Shown here piece by piece: positions 7,351 to 14,182 of a DNA stretch of 19,021 nucleotides. The stretch is from JBOFFC01 sp051648405 (GTDB lineage: Bacteria; Planctomycetota; Planctomycetia; Pirellulales; Lacipirellulaceae): the NCBI GenBank assembly GCA_051648405.1, contig JBOFFC010000142.1:1-19021 (forward strand). Direction: 5' to 3'. Numbering within the stretch: the first letter of the stretch is position 1; each line of letters opens with the position of its first letter. The notes under the pieces are model-generated. The model ran no database searches. It was not told where the DNA came from and saw only the letters and a list, made by a program, of their open reading frames with translations. The position numbers were made by a program, and so were the translations under genes.

Positions 7351-8238
7351 ATGACGCAGCCCGCCGCGACACCCACGAAGCCCCGACGTATAGGGCGCTG
7401 GCTCCTACGCATCGCAAGGCTGCTGCTGGTCCCCTACCTGCTGATCGTGCTGGCGATGGCGCTGCTCGAAACACGGCTCGTCTACCCCGCGCCCCCCCCG
7501 GCGCCGGCCGATTGGGTCCCACCGGAACCGCAGCACACGGACGCCTGGGCCGACTCGACCGACGGCGTGCGCGTGCACGGCTGGTTCTACGACCGTGAGG
7601 ACGCCCAGCGCGCCGTCCTCTACTGCCACGGCAACGCCGAGACGGTCGCCGACAACGACCCGCTCGCCCGCACGATCCGCGACGAGCTCCGCGCCGACGT
7701 CCTGGTGTTCGACTACCGGGGCTACGGGAAGACAGTGGGCGCCCCCAGCGAAGCCGGGATCGTCGCCGACGGCGCGGCCGCGCAGCGCTGGCTCGCCGCG
7801 AAGACGCGCCGCCCCATCGACGAGGTCGTGATCGTCGGCCGGTCGATCGGCGGCGGGGTCGCGACGGCGCTCGCCGCCGACGAGGGCGCCGGCGCGCTCG
7901 TCCTGCAAGACACGTTCACCCGCCTGACTGACGCGGCTTCGACCCACTACCCGTGGCTCCCCGTGCGGTGGGTGATGGACAACCGCTACGACTCGCTGGA
8001 GCGGATCGCTCGCTACCGGGGGCCGGTCTACAGCAGCCACGGCGCGCTCGACCGCGTCGTGCCGATCGAGCAAGGCCGGCGGCTGTTCGAGACGGCCCCG
8101 ACCCAGCGCAAGGCGTGGGTCGAGTTCCCCCGCCGCAACCACGACGCGGCGCTCCCGGCGTCGTACTGGCGCGACCTGCGCGGGTGGCTGGAGGGGAATG
8201 CGGAAGTCGCGGTTCCGAATGCGGGATCGAAGCGCTAA
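7351..8238 (+). CDS. Membrane-anchored alpha/beta hydrolase (ABHD13/17-like)
   Basis: A 295-aa serine hydrolase of unknown substrate. A basic N-terminus is followed by a hydrophobic segment at about residues 22-39 (signal anchor), so the catalytic domain probably faces the periplasm. The oxyanion region is YCHGNAE (91-97). The expected catalytic triad is S165 in GRSIGG, D234 in GALDRVVP and H264 in RRNHDA. The motif DYRGYGKTVGAPSEAG is typical of the ABHD13/17 group. It is clearly paralogous to the hydrolase at 18117-18980 (shared LVYPAPP, VLVFDYRGYG, GRS[IL]GG, YPWLPVR). The last residues before the stop (NAEVAVPNAGSKR) are encoded by a heptanucleotide array. Confidence 0.86.
   Translation: MTQPAATPTKPRRIGRWLLRIARLLLVPYLLIVLAMALLETRLVYPAPPPAPADWVPPEPQHTDAWADSTDGVRVHGWFYDREDAQRAVLYCHGNAETVADNDPLARTIRDELRADVLVFDYRGYGKTVGAPSEAGIVADGAAAQRWLAAKTRRPIDEVVIVGRSIGGGVATALAADEGAGALVLQDTFTRLTDAASTHYPWLPVRWVMDNRYDSLERIARYRGPVYSSHGALDRVVPIEQGRRLFETAPTQRKAWVEFPRRNHDAALPASYWRDLRGWLEGNAEVAVPNAGSKR
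8195..8229. repeat. Heptanucleotide array inside the hydrolase 1 C-terminus
   Basis: Five degenerate units in phase: GGAATGC, GGAAGTC, GCGGTTC, CGAATGC, GGGATCG. They end 6 nt before the stop codon and resemble the GGAATGC/GGAGTTC array at 15721-15762. The repeat supplies the last dozen or so residues of the protein. Confidence 0.6.
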
Positions 8239-8298
8239 ACCGCGAACCGGGGTTCGCCCCTTTCTCGGTGGGCTACGGTCGGCGAAACTACGCGGTTT
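8237..8298. other. Nested hairpin between hydrolase 1 and yebC
   Basis: AAACCGCG (8237-8244) pairs with CGCGGTTT (8291-8298). Inside it, GAACC-GG-GGTTC forms a second small inverted repeat. It overlaps the hydrolase stop and precedes yebC by 40 nt. It may be a terminator-like or leader structure; there is no T run. Confidence 0.4.
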
Positions 8299-8338
8299 CC
8301 TGACGGCACTCCCCCGACGACTCTCCGAAGACGACGCC

Positions 8339-9121
8339 ATGGCAGGTCACTCTCACTGGGCGGGCATCAAGCACAAGAAGGCGCTGATCGACTCACGGCG
8401 CGGCAAGGTCTGGAGCAAGATGAGCCGGGCGATCATCGTCGCGGCCAAGATGGGTGGCGGCGACCCCGACACGAACCTCCGGCTGCGCTACGCGATCAAC
8501 GACGCCAAAGCGATCTCGATGCCCAAAGACAACATCGAACGGGCGATCGCCAAGGGCTCGGGCGAGGCCGGCGGCGACAACTACGAAGAGGTCGTCTACG
8601 AGGGGCACGGCCCGGCCGGCGTCGCCTTCATGGTCGATATCCTCACCGACAACCGCAACCGCACGGCCCCCGAGGTGCGCAAGATCTTCGAGGTCTGCGG
8701 CGGCCGACTCGGCGTCACCGGCTGCGCTGCGTGGATGTTCGACCGCCGCGGGGTGTTCACGCTCCCCGCGCAGCAGCCGGCGCCTGACGACGGCAAGCCG
8801 GGCCGCCTGCTGAGCGAAGACGACCTGATGGAGCTCGTCCTCGAAGCGGGCGCCGACGACGTGCGTGACGGGGGCGACGCGTTCCAGGTGCTGTGCGCCG
8901 TCGACGACTACCAAGCGGTCGGCGAGGCGCTCGAAGCGGCCGGCCTGCGGCTCGACAGCCGGGCCCTGTCGTACGTCGCGAAGGACACGGTCGCCATCGC
9001 CGGCGACGACGCCCGCAACGCGCTGAAGCTCATGGAGCGCCTCGACGACCACGACGACATCCAACAAGTATCGGTGAACTTCACGGTCGACGAGGAAGAG
9101 CTGGCGAAGTTGGAGGGGTGA
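8339..9121 (+). CDS. yebC: YebC/PmpR family protein (probable transcriptional/translation regulator)
   Basis: A cytosolic protein of the YebC/TACO1/PmpR family. Members act as DNA-binding regulators or, in recent work on the family, help ribosomes through difficult stretches such as proline runs. The 260-aa product opens with the hallmark MAGHSHWAGIKHKK and continues with the expected DPDTNLRLRYAINDAKA, MPKDNIERAI and VYEGHGPAGVAFMVDILTDNRNRT. The C-terminal domain ends VSVNFTVDEEELAKLEG. ATG 8339 is fixed by that N-terminus; an open frame extends upstream to 8198 through unrelated sequence. The MAGHSHW type is commonly encoded beside ruvC/ruvA in bacteria, and here it follows them with one hydrolase gene in between. 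Confidence 0.95.
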   Translation: MAGHSHWAGIKHKKALIDSRRGKVWSKMSRAIIVAAKMGGGDPDTNLRLRYAINDAKAISMPKDNIERAIAKGSGEAGGDNYEEVVYEGHGPAGVAFMVDILTDNRNRTAPEVRKIFEVCGGRLGVTGCAAWMFDRRGVFTLPAQQPAPDDGKPGRLLSEDDLMELVLEAGADDVRDGGDAFQVLCAVDDYQAVGEALEAAGLRLDSRALSYVAKDTVAIAGDDARNALKLMERLDDHDDIQQVSVNFTVDEEELAKLEG

Positions 9122-9163
9122 GGTCGGGGCGACGACGGTAACGACCGACACCTTCCGCCTTGG

Positions 9164-9592
9164 TTAGGGCGCCAGTTTGTCCCGGAGCACGTCGTAGTCG
9201 TAGATCTTGCCGATTGCCCCAGCGGAGTTGATTGTCGCAACGATCGGCGGCTGTCGGTGGCGGATCAGCTTTTGCATGGGGGTGAGCGCCAGCACGAACG
9301 CCGCCGCCACTCCGTCACACGACAAGGGCTTCGCACCCGTTCGCAGAACAAAGACGTGGGTGTCCGCGGCGAGCAACGCGGCTACTTCGGGGATTCTTGT
9401 CAGAATCCGCCGGTCTTTCGTGAGCACGATCCATCGCTTGGCGCCGACGATCGGCAGCCATGCCGAGTCGGCTTCGTCCCCTCGGAACCACGCCGAGTGG
9501 CGTTCCACCGTTGCGCCCGCCGCAACAAGCGACGTAGCCAGGGGCTCCATGTCGATGCACCGGTCAAGAAAGAACGCCAACGACTCGCTCAA
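9164..9592 (-). CDS. PIN-like toxin (VapC45/DUF5615-like)
   Basis: A probable ribonuclease toxin of the PIN-like superfamily, 142 aa. Start TTG 9590-9592 is chosen because it overlaps the antitoxin stop in a four-base TTGA and keeps the conserved N-terminal acidic residue (D10 in AFFLDRC). An ATG at residue 15 would lose it. Other visible signature elements are AWLPIVGAKRWIVLTKDRRI (D60) and AAAFVLALTPMQKLIRHRQPP. This arrangement matches the PIN-like partners of DUF433 proteins, such as mycobacterial VapC45, as I recall them. It is the last gene of the minus-strand run and converges on yebC, 42 nt away. Nuclease activity is inferred. Confidence 0.75.
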   Translation of the reverse strand: MSESLAFFLDRCIDMEPLATSLVAAGATVERHSAWFRGDEADSAWLPIVGAKRWIVLTKDRRILTRIPEVAALLAADTHVFVLRTGAKPLSCDGVAAAFVLALTPMQKLIRHRQPPIVATINSAGAIGKIYDYDVLRDKLAP

Positions 9593-10305
9593 GCGGCGTG
9601 GTCCTTCGTCTCGTACCTTAGGGCGACCTCGACATCCTCCCGTTGGCACCGGAAGTTCTCGGCGATCTGTTCGATCGAGTCGCCGGCTCGCCAGAGGCTG
9701 TAGAGCTCCTCGGTCGGCACGCCGATCCGATCGACAACGGGCCGTCCAAACGCGCGCCGCATGTCGATGACCACCGGACGCGGACTGTCAACACTCTCGT
9801 TGAGGCTGGCGAACGGATAGAGCCGAGACGCCAGACGGTCTTCCCATTCCACACGACCGAGGTGAGCGTGGAACAGAGCGAGTTGCCCGCTCTTCGCGTC
9901 CCGCGGCCCCGGGATGGAGTCGATGAACAGCCGAACGCCGTCCGTCTTGAAGCCCTCGTGCAGTAGCGGCCTGTCGCACTGCAATTCGCATCGAACGCCG
10001 TCGAGTGCTTCGCGAATGTCTTGCAAGTTGATGCCGTACTGCTTCCGCAGCGCTCGAAGAACGAACACCTCGGCCAAGTTAAAGTACGACAACTGCTTGG
10101 CAGCGCCGTCGAACGGCGATGCGATGACAGGCGCGAACCGTTTCTTTCGGTCACCGCTGCCGGTCGTTGTTCCGAACACCCAGGCGCGGACCGTCGCGGT
10201 GGGGATGTCGAGGTTGCCAGCCGCCTCCGGAACGGTGTAGTTAGGGAGCTCCCGCGGATCGGGCAAACTGGCCAGGATCGACGGGTCGAAGGCGCTGGGT
10301 TCCAT
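9589..10305 (-). CDS. VapB45-like antitoxin with MerR-like HTH and C-terminal DUF433
   Basis: A 238-aa probable antitoxin and operon autorepressor. The N-terminal half looks like a MerR-type winged helix: LPNYTVPEAAGNLDIPTATVRAW-containing helices at about residues 20-42 and NLAEVFVLRALRKQYG...LQDIREAL at about 76-101. The C-terminal 60 residues (about 175-232) are DUF433-like: GRPVVDRIGVPTEELYSLW, then GDSIEQIAENFRCQREDVEVAL. Length and domain order match VapB45 of Mycobacterium tuberculosis as I recall it. ATG 10303-10305 is used; a TTG further upstream would add 13 residues. It begins 48 nt after the cytochrome stop and overlaps the toxin by 4 nt. Three 60-base lines that I counted here gave roughly 55-62% GC against about 72% in one cytochrome-gene line, which hints at transfer. 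Confidence 0.75.
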   Translation of the reverse strand: MEPSAFDPSILASLPDPRELPNYTVPEAAGNLDIPTATVRAWVFGTTTGSGDRKKRFAPVIASPFDGAAKQLSYFNLAEVFVLRALRKQYGINLQDIREALDGVRCELQCDRPLLHEGFKTDGVRLFIDSIPGPRDAKSGQLALFHAHLGRVEWEDRLASRLYPFASLNESVDSPRPVVIDMRRAFGRPVVDRIGVPTEELYSLWRAGDSIEQIAENFRCQREDVEVALRYETKDHAA

Positions 10306-10353
10306 ACGGGTAGCTTCGCCCCTCCGTCTGCTGCGGTCAAGCAACGCCCCCCC

Positions 10354-12105
10354 TCACTCCATCCCTTCGTGCTTCACCTGCGGCCAGTACTTTTGGAAGT
10401 CGAAGTCGGGGCTGTTGTCGAGGTCGTGGCACTGCAGGCAGTTGTTGACCGCCTTGCCGAGCTTCTGGCCCGGCATGTTCCCCTCGTTCCCTTCGATGTC
10501 GAGGTGCAGCGCTTGGCGGAGCGCCGTCTCTTCTGCTTCGGGGACCTCTAGGTCGCCGTTCTCGACCGCGGCGTGCCGCGCCGCGGGGCCGTGGCAGTTC
10601 TCGCAGCCTTGGCCGAACATCGCCGGCGTCTTTTCGTACGACAGCCAGCCGCTGGCGAACGGGAAGTACTTCTGAGGCTCCCAGCCGGTCGAGTGGCAGG
10701 AGATGCACTCCGGGTCGAAGTGCCGCGCCGGCGAGAGGGCCACCAGCGTCTCGGTGGTCGAGAAGTGGGGCGTGTTGACGAACACCTCCCAGGCCGCCGT
10801 GTGGCAGTCGGCGCAGGCGGCCGAGCCGGCGAACTCGTTCGCGGTGGGGTGCGGCTGGCTGCGGACGTTGAGCCCCTCCCAGCCGAGCGTGCGGAGCTCG
10901 TCCTGGTAATCGACCAGGCGCTTCTGCATCTCGGGCGAGTCGGCCCAGCGGTGGTCGAGCGGCACACGCTGGTAGCGGGCCAGCCACCCCTCGCCGGGGA
11001 CGCGCTCGGCGGGGGCGCCCGGCTTGCGGTACAGTCCGACGACGACGGCGTACTGACCCTTGTGGCCGACCTCGACCAGCTGCGCCCCGCCGCCGCGCTT
11101 GGTCCCCTCGACGGCCATCGAGCGGTTGGGCGGCTCGTCGGACCCGCGGGCGGCGACGACCCAGTCGAACACGTCGTGCGTGCGGACCAGCGCTTCGGCC
11201 TCGGCGCGGTCGCCGTAGACGAGCAGCACGTTCTGGTCGCACTTCTCGGCGAGCAGCGACTCCTTGATCGCCGCGATCCCTTCGGCGGCCGGGGTCGTCA
11301 CGATGTCGTCGTTCGGGCCGAGCTCCTTGAGCGCCGCGTCGCCCGTGACGGCGGTGACGCCGACGCGGATCGCGCCGGGTCCTTGGCCGAGCGTGACGAC
11401 GCGGTAGCGCTTGGTGAGCCCCGACTCGAAGTCCATCAGCGCGACGTTCGCCGAGGTCAGCGGGTTGTTCGCCTCGTCGAGGTTGATCGCCAGGCCGAGC
11501 ACGTCGGTCCGCAGGTCGCGGACTCCGAATCCGATCGCCTGGTAGCCGATCTCCACCAGCGACTCGATCGACTGCCGGAACTTGATCTGGGCCTGCGGCC
11601 CGAAGTGCTTGACCTGCTCGCCGGCGTCCATCAGCGCCAGCGGCCAGCCCCACTCGTCGCGCAGCGTCCGGACCATCGTGTGGCGGCGCTTGAGGCCCCC
11701 TTTTTGGTTTTCGAGGCCGGCGCAACCGCACGGCTCGATGTAGCCGTCTTGCTCGCCGGTGAACACGAGCGCCGCGTCGGGCTTGAGCCACGGCTCGCCG
11801 GTCGTCCCGTCGAGGAAGATCGCGCCGTTGGCCTCGACCGGGTCGGGCTTGGGTTGGCCCTGGTGGTGCTCGAGCCGCTCGTGCGCGACGGCGAGCCGCT
11901 CGGCAGCTTCGGCGTCGAGGCCGAACTCCTTCACCAGCCGCGGCAGGTCGTCGGCGTCGGCCACGTAGCGAACCCCCTGCGGGGGGGTCGAGGCGGCGAC
12001 CGGCCGCGCAGGGACTTCCGCCACCGCGATCGATAGCACGCCGCCGAGGCCCGCCACGAGCGCGCCAAAGACGCGAAATACAAGGATCGAACCCAGTCGC
12101 GGCAC
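10354..12105 (-). CDS. Tetraheme cytochrome c fused to a 5'-nucleotidase/metallophosphatase-like domain
   Basis: A 583-aa secreted or membrane-tethered protein. GTG 12103-12105 is chosen: GGAG lies 8 nt upstream, and translation then opens with a good signal sequence (basic MPRLGSILVFR, then a hydrophobic stretch). Residues about 110-370 resemble the calcineurin-like UshA-type fold and include GYIEPCGCAGLENQKGG (about 121-137), a motif recurring in planctomycete multiheme proteins. The C-terminal part is a cytochrome c554-like domain with four CxxCH sites: CADCH 431-435, CISCH 467-471, CENCH 501-505 and CLQCH 556-560. The canonical DxH/GNHE metal motifs of active phosphatases are not evident, so catalysis is doubtful. 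Its likely role is periplasmic electron transfer. The upstream gene encodes a secreted DUF1573 protein, and a large palindrome lies between them. Confidence 0.85.
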   Translation of the reverse strand: MPRLGSILVFRVFGALVAGLGGVLSIAVAEVPARPVAASTPPQGVRYVADADDLPRLVKEFGLDAEAAERLAVAHERLEHHQGQPKPDPVEANGAIFLDGTTGEPWLKPDAALVFTGEQDGYIEPCGCAGLENQKGGLKRRHTMVRTLRDEWGWPLALMDAGEQVKHFGPQAQIKFRQSIESLVEIGYQAIGFGVRDLRTDVLGLAINLDEANNPLTSANVALMDFESGLTKRYRVVTLGQGPGAIRVGVTAVTGDAALKELGPNDDIVTTPAAEGIAAIKESLLAEKCDQNVLLVYGDRAEAEALVRTHDVFDWVVAARGSDEPPNRSMAVEGTKRGGGAQLVEVGHKGQYAVVVGLYRKPGAPAERVPGEGWLARYQRVPLDHRWADSPEMQKRLVDYQDELRTLGWEGLNVRSQPHPTANEFAGSAACADCHTAAWEVFVNTPHFSTTETLVALSPARHFDPECISCHSTGWEPQKYFPFASGWLSYEKTPAMFGQGCENCHGPAARHAAVENGDLEVPEAEETALRQALHLDIEGNEGNMPGQKLGKAVNNCLQCHDLDNSPDFDFQKYWPQVKHEGME

Positions 12106-12233
12106 GGCGGCGGCTCCAAGGGGGGCGAATCGAGTGGTGGCGTCGCGCTGCTGGCGCCGTCGCGCCGGCGCGCACCCGCGCAGAGCCCTCTGGCTACCCG
12201 ACAAACGCCCCGCGGATCAACCCCGCCTGCGGC

Positions 12234-12376
12234 GCGAGAGGCGAGAGGAGATCAACAGGGAGCCCTAAGCGCGAGCGCCGGGAGTGCAGCGGGTACCGAC
12301 TTCCCTGCCGGCGCTCGCGCTTAGGGCTCCCCCCCGCGCTTCGTTTTTCTCGCCTCTCGCCTCTGCCCTCTCGCCT
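12234..12376. repeat. Nested palindromic element: perfect 23-nt inverted repeat flanked by heptanucleotide arms
   Basis: The inner arms 12259-12281 and 12308-12330 are perfect 23-nt inverted repeats (beginning GGAGCCCTAAGCGCGAGC) with a 26-nt loop. Outside them lie heptad arms: GCGAGAG twice at 12234-12247, and CTCGCCT, CTCGCCT, CTGCCCT, CTCGCCT at 12349-12376. The right array is flush with the DUF1573 stop codon, which begins at 12377. The inner AGCCCTAAGCGCGAGCGCC sequence recurs, to my recollection, in Rhodopirellula-like genomes. The remaining bases of the gap (12106-12233) show no gene. Confidence 0.9.
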
Positions 12377-13552
12377 CTATTGGGTGATGATCGCCCGGAT
12401 GCGGATCTCGACTTCGGGGGTCTTCGGGTGGTTGGTGCGGAGCACGACCCGCCCGTCACCCGTCCCCTGGCCGCTATCGACCATCAGCAGCGGCGGTCGG
12501 CCGGAGGGGATCCACACCCGCAGCGGGACGTGGGTCTTGCCGGGGGCCACCTGCTTCGCCTCGCCCACCTCCGCGCGGACCCAGTCGGGGTCGGACTTGG
12601 CGACGCTCAGCGTGGCGCCCTCGGCGTGTTCCCCCTTGAACGACACGATCAGGTTGCTGGTGGCGCCCTCGCCCCCGGCGAACGTGCCGAAGTTCAGCAG
12701 CCCAAGCGACTTGTTCCAGCCCCGACCGTGCAGCGAGATGTCCCCCTCGACGACGCCGAGGATCGGGACCTGGACCTGCGGCGCCTCGGGGAGGTTCGTC
12801 TTGAGGACGACCCACTCGGTGAGGTGCCCCAGCGGCAGGCCGGGGGCGACGCGGACCGTGACCCGGGCGGCCGAAGTGGCGCCCTGGACCTTGGATTGGT
12901 CCTTGGCGACCGGCTCGACGGAAAGCTGGAACAGCTCGGCCCGCGGCGTCCCTTCGGCCATCGTGGCGGTGACCTCGATCGGCGTCTCCTTGTAGGCGCC
13001 GATCTCGATCGACGCCGTGCGCTCGTCGTCGGTCGTGAACTCACCGAGCAAGAAGTCGGCGGGGACGATCCCCGTGGCGTCGGTCACCGTGCCGTTGACC
13101 ATCAGATCGACCCGCGGCTTGCGAGGGTCGTTGGTGAGGATCGTGGCGGTCTGGCGGAACTCGCCGGCGGCGACCTTGGCCGACCATTCGAGCTTCACCG
13201 GGACCGACGCGCCCGGGGCGAGGGGCGCCGAGCTCACCTGGCCGAGGGTGCATTTGCAGCTCGTCTGACCGACCTTCAGGCTCAGCGGCGCGTCCCCCGT
13301 GTTCTTGAAGACGAACTCGTGCGTCTCGGTCGCCCCGCGCTGCATCGTGCCGAAGTTGAACTCCGGCTGATCGACTTCGACTTCGGGGTAGGGCTGCGCC
13401 GCGCCGGCCTGCGGTCCGGTCGAGGGGACGTCGTCGATCGAGTTCGCGGGGGCGAAGCGGCCCTCGGCCCCGCCGGCATCGACGTAGGCGAGCGCGCCCC
13501 CAACGGACGAACCGAGGAGCGCCGAACCAATCACCAAAGGAAGCAGCTTCAT
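12377..13552 (-). CDS. DUF1573 family secreted protein
   Basis: A 391-aa exported protein of unknown function. Residues 1-22 (MKLLPLVIGSALLGSSVGGALA) form a signal peptide. The DUF1573 block follows at about residues 58-155: PEFNFGTMQRGATETHEFVFKN, GDAPLSL, and the SCKCT cysteine pair near 98-102, then a beta-rich segment ending ATILTNDPRKPRVDL. The rest looks like further immunoglobulin-like beta domains, ending with a second TNHPKTPEVEIRI motif. Such proteins are abundant in planctomycetes and Bacteroidetes. The gene follows the 74-aa small protein by 34 nt and precedes the cytochrome fusion by 271 nt, so all three may be expressed together. Its stop codon directly abuts a heptanucleotide array. 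Confidence 0.85.
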   Translation of the reverse strand: MKLLPLVIGSALLGSSVGGALAYVDAGGAEGRFAPANSIDDVPSTGPQAGAAQPYPEVEVDQPEFNFGTMQRGATETHEFVFKNTGDAPLSLKVGQTSCKCTLGQVSSAPLAPGASVPVKLEWSAKVAAGEFRQTATILTNDPRKPRVDLMVNGTVTDATGIVPADFLLGEFTTDDERTASIEIGAYKETPIEVTATMAEGTPRAELFQLSVEPVAKDQSKVQGATSAARVTVRVAPGLPLGHLTEWVVLKTNLPEAPQVQVPILGVVEGDISLHGRGWNKSLGLLNFGTFAGGEGATSNLIVSFKGEHAEGATLSVAKSDPDWVRAEVGEAKQVAPGKTHVPLRVWIPSGRPPLLMVDSGQGTGDGRVVLRTNHPKTPEVEIRIRAIITQ

Positions 13553-13586
13553 GACGTAGGGGGCTGTAGGGTTGGGGCTCGGGCGT

Positions 13587-13811
13587 TCAGGAGTTGTCGG
13601 CCGTGGAAGCGAGCGGCTCGACGCTGCAGATGGCGACGAGCGAGAGGAGCCGATGCCGCAGTTTGCCGTCTTCGCTCCGAACCAGGACCGCCGCCGTGAG
13701 GTCGGACACCGTAGCGAACTCGATGCTCGGCACGTCGAACGTGTCGCCGTTGTTCATCTTGATTCGCACCGGCCCAAGCCGGATCAGTTCAAGGATCGAG
13801 TCGCGGTCCAT
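13587..13811 (-). CDS. Small conserved-type protein (74 aa), paralogue of 1371-1589
   Basis: A soluble 74-aa protein of unknown function without signal peptide or membrane segment. It contains PVRIKMNNGDTFDVP, IEFATVSD and RHRLLSLVAICSVEPL. These align with FRIRMNEG, PEFITIG and RHTLLSLMNITAVEPL of the protein at 1371-1589 in the same order and with only minor length differences. Both fit the short planctomycete family whose usual core is PFxIxLADG...PEF. Both stand directly upstream of a larger gene on the same strand (here DUF1573, 34 nt away). ATG 13809-13811 is the only start that keeps this core; its ribosome-binding site is weak. Confidence 0.72.
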   Translation of the reverse strand: MDRDSILELIRLGPVRIKMNNGDTFDVPSIEFATVSDLTAAVLVRSEDGKLRHRLLSLVAICSVEPLASTADNS

Positions 13812-13961
13812 GGTCGAATTTCTTCGTTACGGGAGGGGTGATCGGCGGGTAAAGCCTTACCCCATTCTACCCAGAGAAGCCAAGCGGCCGCCACGACGAG
13901 CGGCGCCCGCGGCCGTGGCTCTGCGCCGCAGCGGGTCGCCGTCTCGGATGCCGTGGGCGGA

Positions 13962-14087
13962 TCAATAAGGAACCCAGCAGAACACTCGATTCAGGGCCTC
14001 CAGAACGAGCACCAAAGCGACGAAGAACGCGCAGGCCCGGATGCGTCCCAACTCCCGCAGAAGCTGCTTGGCTTGCTCTTCGTTCAT
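13962..14087 (-). CDS. 41-aa single-pass membrane peptide
   Basis: A short reading frame with ATG 14085-14087, TGA at 13962-13964 and an AAAGG ribosome-binding site 8 nt upstream. The peptide has a charged amphipathic start (MNEEQAKQLLRELGRIR) followed by a hydrophobic helix (ACAFFVALVLVLEALNRVFCW). That is the layout of a real small membrane protein rather than random high-GC reading. It sits between proS and the 74-aa protein on the same strand. No family is recognised and the function is unknown. The main doubt is its size. Confidence 0.5.
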   Translation of the reverse strand: MNEEQAKQLLRELGRIRACAFFVALVLVLEALNRVFCWVPY

Positions 14088-14150
14088 CGATTGCGCCTTT
14101 CGTTGTTCGGACGACGCCACGCAGTTCCGCATCGACACGACGCGACTCGC

Positions 14151-14178
14151 AAGCATCGACAGCCGATCGCCGACAGCC
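14151..14178. repeat. Heptanucleotide array after proS
   Basis: On the minus strand the units are GGCTGTC, GGCGATC, GGCTGTC and GATGCTT, starting 4 nt after the proS stop codon. They share the GGCTGTC core and phase with the second half of the array at 6453-6480. Confidence 0.6.
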
Positions 14179-14182
14179 CCCT

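Noticed and set aside
9122..9163. Terminator between yebC and the toxin gene
   Set aside because: Only a 4-5 bp imperfect stem (GGTCG...CGACC) with no T run; too weak to call.
10306..10353. Dedicated promoter for the toxin-antitoxin pair
   Set aside because: A TTGACC box is present on the minus strand, but no convincing -10 follows at 16-18 nt in the 48-nt gap.
10573..12036. Plus-strand 487-codon frame opposite the cytochrome gene
   Set aside because: The minus strand carries four CxxCH heme sites and a signal peptide, whereas this frame has no domain.
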